This document shows, one piece after another, positions 1-10,399 of a stretch of 64,000 nt of DNA. The position numbers and the translations under genes are program-made. The number at the start of each line of letters is the position of its first letter. The stretch's first letter is position 1. The stretch is from Plutella xylostella. Its lineage: Eukaryota > Arthropoda > Insecta > Lepidoptera > Plutellidae. The stretch spans positions 2,666,001-2,730,000 of the forward strand of contig NC_063994.1 in NCBI RefSeq assembly GCF_932276165.1, in the 5' to 3' direction. The notes under the pieces are model-generated. The model ran no database searches. It worked only from the letters and a program-made list of their open reading frames with translations, and was not told where the DNA came from.

Positions 1-770
1 AATGTGTGGAGTTCACAAACTGCCTGCGACGGAGACTGCTGAACTTTTCGATTAACACCCGAATACACACCCTGTATAGCACGCCATGTTGTAATACAGG
101 GGGTCATTGGGTAGTACGTTGTCTTTGATTCAGATATTAATATTAGAGTTTAGAGTAATGACATACTTATAAGATGTGAATTCGGCTTGTGTAGGTGTAG
201 ACAGGTTTCGCAATCGTACATACTTTTGCAATATTTTCATACAAATTTAAGAATTTGCTAGAATATTTATTGTTAGTAAAACTTCAAGAAAATGTTTTTC
301 ATCACACACGTTTTCATAAAAAACCAACATACATCAAGTAATAACTCTAAAGGTTTTATTAAACCCCACAAAAACAATATTAATATTAACTATTGGATTA
401 ATTTATAATTTTATTATAATAAATTTTATTGTATTGTATATGGCTAGGTACAGTTATAACATTAATAAAATAATATATATTAATATAATTATTATCTGTA
501 TAGAATTATGAGTCTCTTTACTGTTAAGTTTTACTATAGGAAGGGCTATTTTCACACGTAATCTCTTAGTTAGTTAACCCAGCTTGTGTCATCATCAATA
601 AGTTTAATAAACCAAAGTTAGTGGATAAGCGGACTTTAGTAAAGTAACACTGCATTTATGGGGCAGTATGAATATTCCTCATGCGAAATAGTCTGTTGTG
701 TTTTATTTAAATAAATAAATAAGAAATTTCAAGGTAAACATCGCGTCGTGATTAAACCTGCACATTTAGA
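1..770. other. AT-rich intergenic DNA, nothing recognised
   Basis: No convincing coding frame is visible. The only familiar words are CACCCTGTAT near 68-77 and ATACAGGGGGTCATT near 94-108, which resemble the ends of the TACAGGGTG-type repeats seen elsewhere in the window. Confidence 0.5.
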
Positions 771-774
771 TTCA

Positions 775-842
775 TTGCGCATTGTACTCATTAAAAAAGG
801 GCGATACGGCACGCGGCCTATCACGTGAGTACAAATTTACAG
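775..842 (+). repeat. Short dispersed repeat, partner at 8486-8550
   Basis: About 65 bp containing TTGTACTCAT, GGCGATACGGC and TATCACGTGAGTACAAAT recurs nearly unchanged at 8486-8550, next to the 5S-derived repeat. The class is unknown. It may be the 3' part of that same repeat family standing alone. Confidence 0.6.
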
Positions 843-920
843 CGAGATCGGGGATTACAGTCGTGACTCGTGACCATAAATGTATGTCTATGTATGTACT
901 CATGCGAAAGTTGAACTTTT

Positions 921-1027
921 TCCCGCTGGACCGACGACCGTAGACAGTTGGCAGATAGTGGCTGGATGAGGAAGGCCGAGGACAGAGTGTTGTGGCGCTC
1001 CATGGGAGAGGGCTTTGTCCAGCAGTC
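921..1027 (+). pseudogene. RTE retrotransposon 3'-end fragment
   Basis: This roughly 105-bp scrap matches the last coding stretch of the RTE copy at 59067-60119: the segment encoding GWMRKAEDRVLWRS and the GTCCAGCAGT words. It keeps part of the C-terminal reading frame but has no RT domain and no 3' tail. It is a decayed relic of a family represented at least four times in the window. Confidence 0.8.
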
Positions 1028-1050
1028 TACAGGACCTGCTGATGATGACG

Positions 1051-1440
1051 AAAATTGCACCCGGAATTATGCGGATCATATAATATATCTCTCGAAGTCT
1101 ATATACTCGAGACAGTCGAGACCCCATCCCGTATTTGAAGAGGACGAAAAACTAAAATAATATTTTTTACTACGTTCAACATTGTAATGCCTGACTAATT
1201 AGTTTATCCCCACCCTGTATACGGGCATGTAAGTGAGTCCTTTGTCCCTAAGGAGGTAATTAATGTTATCTGAGGGAAGCGTATTCGCTACAGAACGCTA
1301 CTGATGCTATCTGGGGTTAATGGCCACAATAGCAAGCGAATCTCTTGATTCAACCTAGGTTTACAATGGGGGTAATAAACTAATGTCTGGTAGATACCTA
1401 TTATATTTTTTTTAAATTCATATATGTAGGTTAATATGAA
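1051..1440. other. Unassigned stretch
   Basis: No coding signal or recognised repeat. It includes CACCCTGTATA near 1212-1222, the terminal word of the TACAGGGTG repeats, without a clear partner. Confidence 0.4.
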
Positions 1441-1446
1441 ATTTAC

Positions 1447-1505
1447 AAAAGTGGTTCAGATTGACCCCCTGAGTCACCAATACCACTTTTACAACAACCT
1501 GTATA
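1447..1505 (-). repeat. End fragment of TACAGGGTGTTGCAAAA-type repeat
   Basis: Read on the minus strand this runs from TATACAGGTTGTTGT through GGTGACTCAGGGGGTCAAT. The same order of words (terminal TACAGGGTGTTGC, then CTCAGGGGGTCATTCTGA) occurs at 49534-49725. That places it as a terminal fragment of a dispersed DNA-transposon-like family with TA-type ends. Confidence 0.55.
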
Positions 1506-1732
1506 TAAATCTTTATAATATATCGGACATTCCTTGGGTAAACAAAGTCAAAATTATGTGTAGCAAGTAGCAGTTGTCAAATACGTTGATACTTATAAAT
1601 CACCAATGGATGGAACTTCCAATAATTACATTGTTATTTATACTCTACCCATAAACGCATAATTAAAACTGAGAAATGATACCCAAATGTTTCACAGCCA
1701 TCAAATTGCTAACGAGCCGTTGATAGCCTGAA

Positions 1733-1868
1733 GGGTTACTCTATATACTGACGAAAAACGAATAAAAGAGAGCTGTTGTGCAATCAGCAAGTATAATAAG
1801 AACATGGAGTCGTGGCTAGCACAGCAGCGCTCCCAAACTTAGTTTTTCGTCAGTATAGAGTAACCCCC
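1733..1868. mobile_element. 136-bp MITE with TGAA target duplication
   Basis: Inverted termini GGGTTACTCTATA...CTGACGAAAAAC and GTTTTTCGTCAG...AGAGTAACCC enclose a short non-coding centre. Direct TGAA copies lie at 1729-1732 and 1869-1872. A second, longer member of the family lies at 62744-63098 in the opposite orientation. No transposase is present, so it is a non-autonomous element. The superfamily is not assigned. Confidence 0.75.
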
Positions 1869-1879
1869 TGAAACGTTTC

Positions 1880-2519
1880 CACAAAGTACCAACATAATAA
1901 ACGCTGTACAGATATAATGCCTGTAGGTTGGTATGATGAATCGCGCTTTCAGCCCAATCCGAGTAATCGGCTTTCACTGGCGCTGTTGGAGTGTTCCTTT
2001 TTTGCGCAGATTGCAACCGACACGGGCGTTGCTGTAGTATGACCAAAAACAAACGAGTAGGTTTAATACAATTATAAAGTGTCGTGAAATTAGCACAGGG
2101 GTAAGCAAAATAAAAGATTTTTGTGAGCTGGAGTGCTTTGGATAGTACACTTAAGTGCAAAACATTAGGAATAACTTTAAGTAGGTATTTAATAATATTC
2201 GGTAAGATAAGATATACCTATAGGTACCTACGTATTCTTTTCTTAATTTATTATCTCATATTTTTGTTCAAAAGTAAGTATTATAAGTTACTGTCTACTT
2301 AATCTAATTTATCTAACAAATGAATTAATAAGAACTAACTTACTATTTATTGTGTAGTATCGCTCACACAAAGGGCGCCCGGGCTGAAAATACGCATGAA
2401 GGCAAACAAAATTATTTCGTACCTAACATGTACATTATTCATTTACAGTAACATAAATAATATCAAATCGATTCCAAAAGTGTGAAAACAAAACCAAATC
2501 TGCAACCGTCAGCCGATAC
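1880..2519. other. Unassigned stretch
   Basis: AT-rich DNA with scattered TAGGTA words. No supported gene or repeat structure was found. Open frames on the minus strand here are short, lack homology that I recognise, and partly overlap the MITE. Confidence 0.4.
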
Positions 2520-2644
2520 GTCATACCACGGTATCCGGGCCACACTACTCAGCCGGCCGGGATTATCCCACAAAGATTTATAGTATTGTCCCCCTCGCGG
2601 CCGGCTCAGCATTTTCTGAGACTGTCCGCTCTTTTGTAGCTATT
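2520..2644 (+). promoter_or_regulatory. GC-rich island, possible promoter
   Basis: A GC-rich island in AT-rich surroundings carries an inverted pair, CAGCCGGCCG near 2551 and CGGCCGGCTC near 2598. It lies directly upstream of a candidate first exon with ATG and splice donor. The promoter reading is an inference from composition and position only. No TATA box or initiator could be established. Confidence 0.25.
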
Positions 2645-2697
2645 ATGGACACCCTGGCTTTCTGGGACATTTCGCGAGCTCGGCAGTCCTTGAGCCG
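2645..2697 (+). CDS. Candidate first coding exon of an unknown host gene
   Basis: An ATG at 2645 opens 17 codons (MDTLAFWDISRARQSLS) plus two bases. It is followed immediately by GTAAGAG, a good insect 5' splice site. It sits downstream of a GC-rich island. No homologue is recognised and no downstream exon can be linked with confidence, so this is a splice-signal-based hypothesis. A chance ATG and donor is a real alternative. Confidence 0.22.
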
Positions 2698-2699
2698 GT

Positions 2700-3114
2700 A
2701 AGAGTGTACTTATTTATTTGGCCGCGTGTGTAATTTTTATTGGGGATTTTAGTGTCTTTGTGGTGTTGTCTTGTTATGCTTTTATGTACGAAAATAACTT
2801 AGGATGTAAGTAGGTAAGTACTTAAACTTATTTTTACACAATGAAACGACGCTCGCTTAGTCGAAGGATTTGCCATTTTACTAAGTCATTAAACTTAATT
2901 TAGGTTCATATTCAGGTTTTCTGTGAGAAACATTGATTTTCAACCGATTATAGCTACTGCAGGTTCTACCTAAATGATAAACCATAAATGTCGATTTTGA
3001 AATCCATCACGACAAACAGCGCACTGAAACAATAAAAGGGGCGGAAAATTAATGATAAACCGCGATCATCATTTAAGGTCCACTTGTAAATGTGTCCAAT
3101 TATCACGAAATGTC
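2700..3114. other. Unassigned stretch
   Basis: AT-rich sequence between two GC-rich islands. If the exon at 2645 is real this would be intronic. Nothing else is supported. Confidence 0.35.
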
Positions 3115-3600
3115 CATACATCACGCGGCGGCGGTGACGGATGGCGACAGTTATGGCCGGCGGAAGTCGCCCGTCGCGCCGCCACTTCCGGTATGAGTTG
3201 CGTCTCGGACTTTCGACAGAGTTTTGGTAGTGAGCGATGGAAGCTCAGTTGAGTAAGCGCCTGCTTCTCACACCATAGATGCAGTACAATGTATACCTGC
3301 ATATCTAGAATTAGCACATCTAGATATATGTGAACCCCCCAACCCGCAGTAGACCTGCGTGGTGGGAAATGGTCCAAGCTTAGGAAGGCTGTTTAGACCT
3401 TGGGGATATATCGCAAAAGACATTATAAAACTTATTAAAAATAAATCTATTAAGTCTATCAATCAACTGTAGCATTCAGGATAATTTTCACACTGCCCTC
3501 TGGGGCCAAAATGCACCCGAGACGCAACTCGGCCACAGCCGTCGTCACTTCCGGCGCGCCGTCACCGCGCGTCCCCGCGCCGGAAGTCGGAAAACCATCG
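3115..3600. repeat. GC-rich inverted arms around a short repeat
   Basis: Two GC-rich blocks (about 3120-3215 and 3515-3600) share the inverted words GAGTTGCGTCTCGG and CCGAGACGCAACTC and several ACTTCCGG/CCGGAAGT cores. Between them, about 3340-3400 carries CCAACCCGCAGTAGACC and GTGGTGGG, the typical end of the same lepidopteran repeat class as 24518-24600. It could be an old inverted element or a CpG-rich regulatory island. No protein is supported. Confidence 0.4.
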
Positions 3601-3639
3601 ATATACCGATAGCCGGACTATCGATAACTCGCCCTCCAC

Positions 3640-5575
3640 TCTATGCTGTACCCAGTGACTAACATTTTCTAACGAGGGCTACTCTTGCGGGTATCGGGTT
3701 ATACACTCGCGAGTAATGAAAAAGTTCCAGTGACATAGCACCAAATTACCTACTACTAAACGGAAAAGGCTAGGCGCCGCCGCAGTCTGCAATATTGAAA
3801 AGTAAGTACATTTAACGGCGCATCAGAATATTTCCAACTAAAAACGTAAATATTGAGAATACTCGTACAGTTTTCCCGAATAATTCCGGGTAAAAAGTGA
3901 AAAGTTGCCGGCAAAATGCAACTAAATCAGACGTTCAGTGAGTGAGGTCACTTTTCATCAAAGAACTTGAATACCAAACCGCTAAAACAAGACAAACACA
4001 ATAAAGGAAATAAATGTACAAAAGGTGGGCGTAATGCTGAGAGCATTTTCTACCGGCCAACTTACAGGAGGTACAAGAAAACTAGTATTTAAAAGGTGTG
4101 CTAAGAAAAAGTATAAGGAAAGAAAAAATCAAAGAACTAAAAACAAATTACAGTGAATGAGAACCATTATCTCAGTCCTTATTGTAAGCCGACATCGAAT
4201 TTGAATTTGTTCCACTTCCTGTCCCCTATCTGGTGTTTACAGCACAAAGGAAGCATTATTTTTTATTATTATTCTTTTATTTTTATTGTCCGTCACAAAA
4301 GGCGAGTTCACAGCGAAACAGCGGGGAATTTGACGAAACTTCCTACCACTCAGCTTCGACCCTATTGCACCTGAAGATTCGACCTTATTACTGTTATAAT
4401 TTTTTTTTAAATGAAAACTTCAATATTGTCACAATTTATCAAATAATAAAATTATTAATAAAAAAATCACATTTTCTAAAAGTAAAATTTATACTTACTC
4501 TGACATTTAAAAAAAATATTGAAAGGTTTTCCATCGCTTCCTCGCCTGTTCGGTAACCAAAAGGGGAAACTTACTAAGAAATATGAAAATTTACATAGAA
4601 ATCTATTAAAAATAAAAAACTACCTAAAAGCACTAGGCTACGTTACGATCGAACGAGTGTGATATACAGTATGCACATAATAAAAAAGCACTCCTTATAA
4701 TGTCACGGTGAAATCTGAAGCAACTAAAATCAGATGGTCTCAGCACTTAGGTCCGAGGGGGACTGCCTTCTTTTACACAATTTGAGGAATAACTGAGGTT
4801 GAATCTGTTTTTGGAGAATTTATTTCGCGGGTTTGTTTGTATTATTGTAAATGGACACCGCTGGCATGCAATATCTTTGGTTTTACAACGCTTGGAGTGC
4901 GGCCATTAAAGACCGCTGTTTTTAAACCGGAAACACTCGTGGCTGTGTCGATGGTTTACCCGCGGTGTCGGAGAGGTGTTATAAGTTTTATGTTTATTTG
5001 TTTACGAGTTTGTGTGCGTTGTTATCTTCGGCTTGCAGGTAGGAAGTTATTTATTTACTTATAAGTAATGGTGTTATGTTTACAAAAAATCATATGATTA
5101 ATTATATTAACATTATACCTATTGATAATTAAATTAAAATTATTTTTATTGGAGCTATGTATTTCCAAGTAGTACCTATCTTAAAGTATAAGGAATACCC
5201 ATATTCTAAAACAATGTAGGCACATTCAGCCTACACCACCGTAATGCGTGTTTGACCGAACAACAAAGTAAACCATAGCCCGGGGGTAGTTAGGAAAGTG
5301 GCTTCGATAGCTAAGAGAAACAAGGAGTAGATAACATCCAAGTAAAATAAAAGCCACTCCCAAACTTATAAGGTTCCACAGCCATCGACGGCGAAGCTAA
5401 AATAAATGATTAAGCGACTTACTTTAAGTACACGGTGGAATGTTGTCAGTATCGTTTGACTTGCCAGTTCAGCGTCCCCGATATTCAGTGTGACAAGTTG
5501 CATCATAAAACAATAGAATCATGTACATTATGCCCGTAAATTTAGCAAGTTTATAGGTTGGCTAGAAGTTAGTTA
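3640..5575. other. Long unassigned stretch
   Basis: Nearly 2 kb without a supported gene. Open frames at 4153-4556 and 4837-5064 are short, rich in low-complexity runs, and lack any domain that I recognise. No paired repeats or retrotransposon tails were seen. Confidence 0.4.
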
Positions 5576-5800
5576 GCTGTGCCCCGCGGTTTATTAGGGA
5601 AAACATAAATCTTCACTGATTTTCCCATAGGAATAAGATATTTTCTCGTAATAAAACGTAGCCTATGTGTTAACTCAGGGTGTCAGCTATAACTCCATAC
5701 CAAATTTCATCAAATTTCATCGGTTTACCTGTTTTGACGTGAAGAAGTAACAAACAACACTCACAAACTTTCTCGTTTATAATATTAGTGGGATTACGAT
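5576..5800 (+). repeat. Dispersed lepidopteran repeat ending TTATAATATTAGTGGGAT
   Basis: It contains the ordered words TAATAAAACGTAGCCTATG, CAAATTTCATC, TCGGTTTACC and TTATAATATTAGTGGGAT. This combination is familiar from many lepidopteran genomes as a high-copy interspersed repeat. The mobilising class is not evident from the sequence alone. Confidence 0.55.
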
Positions 5801-6086
5801 GAGTAAGTGAATGTTCAAAAAGGCATTTTCGTAAGGCGATGCGAGCTCACACGAAAAGCTGTTATAGTATATCATAAATTATCTGCTAGCGTCCACTGTA
5901 AGGAAGGCCGCAAGTTCAAAACCAAAGCACGGCTGTTCAGGAAAAAACTTTCCCAAGTTAATTAGAAAAGTTTCGACTTTGAAACCTGCTCGCGTAGACC
6001 GTGTGTGAGGGTAGGACTAGTCCTGAAAGAGGCTTCAGTGGGTAGCATATTTTTATGTGGGAAGATGCGAATAATGAAACTGTACT

Positions 6087-6130
6087 GTACAGGGTGTTGC
6101 AAAAAGGGTATACTAAGCCGAAACCTACGT
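6087..6130 (+). repeat. End fragment of TACAGGGTGTTGCAAAA-type repeat
   Basis: TACAGGGTGTTGCAAAAAGG followed by TATACTAAGCCGAAACC matches, in reverse, the end at 49684-49725. No partner end of the same copy is visible nearby, so this is a truncated or eroded copy. Confidence 0.6.
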
Positions 6131-8255
6131 GTGCAGCATGTTATATCTAAGCCCGAAAATTAAATCAATATAGATATAAGTAAGTAATCCCTCACCCAAA
6201 CGGAGAGTAGTTTGTAAAAAATTACGTCCATCAGAATATTTTATGTTTTTACCGACGTATACAATGAATAAAAACATTTGACCTTGAGTAGGTAGGTACA
6301 TAAAAGCATACAGATACCTACGTGAAACTAATAACACCAAACTTTTCCCGGCTACGTTCATGTAGCAGCTAATCCTTAACATCCGGTGCCTAAGTTCTTG
6401 TATCGAAGGGTCTTAACCAATCAGGCGTGACGATTTTTATAGCCGTGTTAATTGAGCGCGCAGGCCGCGCCGGAAACGATAAAAGTTATTAATTGGTTTC
6501 CCGCCATCCCCGGCCGGAAGTTGTAAATAGAGCGCCACTATTTCCGGTCCATCGGCACGCGTTTCTCTTCTCTGTTTCCCGCTAAAAATGGGAGGGCGCC
6601 ATTTTTGTTGTTAGCGGTTTTCCGATGACGTTTCGTGGGTTTGTGTGATTGGTGAAAAAGTTGAGCTTTTTGTAAGTTATACAGGATGTTTCCATGGGAA
6701 TTCCGCGATTGTGGACTGTTGAAGATACTTTTTAACTTAAAGCGCACAGAGATAGAGTAGCATTTCTAAATAACGTTATAAAATATAGGTTATTCTTTAC
6801 AAACTTACATACTTATAATAACTTGACTTTTTACTCGTACAATTTGTTACTGTTATCATATCAGTTTAGTTACATACATATGGGTACTCGTATTTTCTCT
6901 TTACCCTGTACCTTGTGCCAACACCGAAATTCCGACCCATATTTGGCCTCCTAATGCCTTATTAAAAGGAGATAAAACGCCTAATTTTATCTCCAACATT
7001 ATCTCCTGAAGGTAGGCATTCCCCGGAACCCTCTTACGACCTCCACGTCACAAGTAATTGTAATGGCGGCTTCTAATCTCGGATAAGACTTCTTTCTAGC
7101 CGCTTTCTTCTACCCACATTGTTTTCTTTAGTCATATTACGTACATACAAAGATTATATCTTTATTATCCGTAGAAAATTTGTTAGGTGTCTGATTGTAA
7201 TAATAATAATAATAATTTATTGTTAATGTGTAAGTTTTACATTACCCCAAAACTACTTAACTGGTCCGATTTCAAAGAACATTAAATTTTATTATTCACT
7301 TTATTGTAGAGGTTACTTTTTATGCCAGAATTCTCACAGAAAATTTTAATCTTTAAAGACTAGTTGAGTAGTAGGTACTAGAAAAGCTTATTTTAATAAA
7401 TTAAAATGTATCTTATGTATGGTGTTCAATAAGTAAAAAAATCTATTCGTAGCTAAATAATAATAATATTGTTTAGTAGTAAATTCAAACTACATAATAA
7501 GGCCACAGGTCGCAGGCAATTACTCTAAATAACATCAGATTACGCACAAACACACTGAAGATATTCGTGGTTCGGCGGTACGCTTTTCAGACTGAAAGCA
7601 TTTTATATTGTATTGTTTTTACCGAAAAAGAAAGCGGTTGTAACTGTTGGAGGATTTCAGTGTAAGTTAAACTACTTACGGAACTCTGAAATGGAGTATT
7701 AAGTATTTATAGTAAAAAATGTTTACTTTAATGTTTTGAAGAGTAAGGGCCTATTTCACGAAGTCTGAATATGGCTACCTGTGGCTTAAAAGTCATATAA
7801 AAGGTTAACTCTTCTGTAATTATATTTTAGACAGTGATAGTATGTAGGTATAGTAAAAAATATTTACCTACCTGAACATTTCTGAGTAAATAAACTAAAT
7901 GCCTAATTATCTAGGACGTTCCTCTCAACCCTTTTCTCGCCGATGCTAAAAGTTACATATTAGGCGCTACTTCTACAACAAGGCTGACACGCTCGCGCTT
8001 GGGGAGGCTCCAAATAATTTATTTGAAGTGTCTTCGCGAGAATCTTTGATCCCGCGGCGAGTGGCCGCGTCAGCCGCCGCCGGAAATCACTGTAATGGAT
8101 GAGGACGTAGGGCTGTCACCTGTAGTGGAAAAAATATCCAAATATTACCACCATCGTTAAAAAAAAACAAAGTATCTTACAAGTAGCTTGTGGTTTTTTA
8201 AATGGTTATCTGAAAAGTAGGTAGTTAAAAATAAACGTCCGTAGTCGAGCTAGCT
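6131..8255. other. Long unassigned stretch
   Basis: No supported gene. Notable only are a GC-rich patch at about 6436-6545 with CCGGAA cores, a perfect 10-bp hairpin GGAGATAAAA/TTTTATCTCC at about 6969-6995, and an (AAT)n microsatellite near 7198-7216. Confidence 0.4.
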
Positions 8256-8550
8256 TCAGTAATCGTAACCGATCACTGAGGTTAAGCAAAAACTGGCACG
8301 GTCAGCCATTGGATGGGTGACCGATTTCAAGTGGTTCTTTTCTGGACGCTTCCGTGCTACGGACGGCACGTTAAACCGTGGGTCCCGGTTGCTGCTTCGG
8401 CAGCAGTCGTTAAGCTTAGTCAGAGGCCTTCGGGCAGCTTGAAAACATCTGACAGTCGGGTTGCCCACTTACCCGACAACTTCAGTGCATTGTACTCATC
8501 AAAAACGGCGATACGGCTCGCGAACTATCACGTGAGTACAAATGTAAACA
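8256..8550 (+). repeat. 5S-rRNA-derived SINE-like repeat
   Basis: CCGATCACTGAGGTTAAGCA followed by GGCACGGTCAGCCATTGGAT and GGGTGACC mirrors the internal control region of 5S rRNA (CGATCACCGAAATTAAGCA, then GGATGGGGGACC). The body continues with TTCCGTGCTACGG, AGAGGCCTTCGGGCAGC and GTCGGGTTGCCCAC. The last part recurs at 24437-24500. It is not a functional 5S gene, because the outer stem and flanks are not conserved. A pol III-transcribed SINE of 5S origin is the natural reading. Confidence 0.75.
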
Positions 8551-9100
8551 TAAATTACAGGAACACAACGAAAGTTGAGGCATAGGCTATTACGGTGAGA
8601 AACTGCATAACTAACTAATTATAACTAGCCAGAAAACCCAAAACTCGTTTTTAAATAACAAAACAATGAATAGTCCATTTACCACCAAGTAGCAACCCTA
8701 GATCGTTTGTCTGCGGTTAATAGATATCCATTACTCTGCACTCAGCGAACAGACTGATCGGCTGCTCCTCAGAATAAGGACTAAGACTGCTCACGACTCA
8801 CTACCAAGTACCTGCCAGTGGCTAACAACCTGCCACTAACTAGGGTTGCCAGTGTGGTTCCTTCCTATGCTATCATCAAGAGGCTTCTTTCACGCACACA
8901 CATGATAACACATCCTTTAGTGACGCATCACCTGGGGCTGCTTTTCCAGTAGGCAAACTGTTTACCCGCGTAGATTGAGCAATGCAATAAAAGCTTTGAA
9001 CACTCGGCTTACTAAACAGGTACCCTACTTACTTATCTTACGCCGCCGCCTCATAGAATTTCCCATGCACCGAGGGCAGTTGGCAGCCAGCGACTGACGC
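8551..9100. other. Unassigned stretch
   Basis: No coding signal or recognised repeat was found. Confidence 0.4.
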
Positions 9101-9103
9101 TAA

Positions 9104-9300
9104 GGCCTGGGTCTCCTATTTACGCCGTAGGTCGCGTCCAGCGTCACGCCGTAGGCCGCGTCACGATGCTCACTATAGAAATGTACTGATGCGGTCTCCC
9201 TCACACGCCGACGTTGGCGCGTAGACATAATGAGCATTGTGACGCGGCCTACGGCGGTGACACTTGACGCGACCTACGGAGTAAATAGGAGACCCGGGCC
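9104..9300. mobile_element. 197-bp Harbinger-like MITE, TAA duplication
   Basis: Inverted termini of about 68 bp start GGCCTGGGTCTCCTATTTAC on the left and GGCCCGGGTCTCCTATTTAC read inward from the right. Both run on through the Y-CCGTAGGTCGCG words. TAA stands directly outside both ends (9101-9103 and 9301-9303). A 3-bp TWA target duplication is the hallmark of PIF/Harbinger elements. The copy is non-coding and nearly fully foldback. Superfamily is inferred from the duplication only. Confidence 0.75.
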
Positions 9301-9303
9301 TAA

Positions 9304-9770
9304 TCTAACTGGCTAATCATTTTACCATGGCGACAAACAAGTGACAAAAACTACTGCCGCTTCACGAATTCGTTATCGAAGTATCGTTATAAACGTCACC
9401 ATATCGTGATTCGCAATAAATACGGCGCTGTGAACGAGTTTATCGACGTCGATAACAGACCCGTGCCGCGGCCGCTAGTGTAACTCCAGTGTTTAGCACA
9501 GACACGATAGTTATAACAACAAACTAGAATCAAGCGAACCTCAACCACCTACTTAGAAACATGTCATCTATTTTCATCAGGAAAGAACTCATCAATCTCC
9601 ATTTGGTCAAGAAATCAGGACGGATCGGTAGCCGTTGCTTGTGGAAAGAAATATGGCTAGGCTTTGTCATTGACTAAAAGACGACAGTTATGATAAAAAT
9701 GGTTGGTCACGTGACTTTTTAATATGAGGAGTAGGTACTTGCATTTGTTCATGATCTACCAAAAGTCTAA
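9304..9770. other. Unassigned stretch
   Basis: Mixed-composition DNA with no supported gene or repeat. Confidence 0.4.
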
Positions 9771-9772
9771 GA

Positions 9773-9812
9773 ACAAAGGTGCTTACAATACCATTTTTAC
9801 AACCCCTGTACG
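9773..9812 (-). repeat. Eroded end of TACAGGGTGTTGCAAAA-type repeat
   Basis: AATACCATTTTTACAACCCC followed by TGTAC is the reverse-strand form of the family end seen at 1447-1505 and 53686. The nearby GTGACTTTTTAATATGAG resembles the inner part at 49590-49605. Confidence 0.45.
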
Positions 9813-9896
9813 ACTGTACGTGTATAGTCCAAATAATCAGCCACACAATTAAGTGCAAGAGTCATACGACATAAGAACTTTTAACACCGACAAAAA

Positions 9897-10050
9897 CGAG
9901 GGGTGTTATAAGTTGAACGTGTTTTGTGTATCTGTCTTTGTTAGCGTAGCTCCCAAACGGCTGAACCGTATTTCGATTTGATTTTGGTCTTAGCCATATC
10001 TTATCAAAATCGGTTTAGCCATTCAAATGCGACTTTTTTTACGTTAGTCG
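9897..10050 (+). repeat. Dispersed repeat, relative at 26786-26945
   Basis: GAGGGGTGTTATAAGTTG, CAAACGGCTGAACCG and TCAAAATCGGTTTAGCCATT match the ordered words GAGGGGTGTTTAACG, CAAACGGCTGAACC and GAAAATCGGTTTAACCGTT at 26786-26945. It is a common lepidopteran repeat of unknown class. Confidence 0.55.
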
Positions 10051-10399
10051 GGTTATACAGCATGTTACTTTTAACAAGTACGAGTGCACCGCTTGTGCGA
10101 AGTGAATATCGGTTTATCAAGATCTGGCTCGCGGAGGGCGGAAATGAGATTTTTGTCGGCTTCACCATCGCTGTACGTACGTAATGTACGTAGTAGTGAC
10201 AAGATACATGCTAATAGGTAAGTTGTTTTTCAAAAGACTTGTGTTTAAAGTTTAATGAAACAGGGTATTTATTATAAAAATGTACTTATGGTGTGAAGAA
10301 AGGAGGGAGGGAGTCATTCCAAACAACATTGAAAAGTAGGTACATGAAATATATTTTTTCCATAGATACTTTGTAGGTCACATGTTTTTTTACCTTATG

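Noticed and set aside
8256..8330. Functional 5S rRNA gene
   Set aside because: Only the internal control region resembles 5S. The terminal stem and the rest diverge, and the context is a dispersed repeat.
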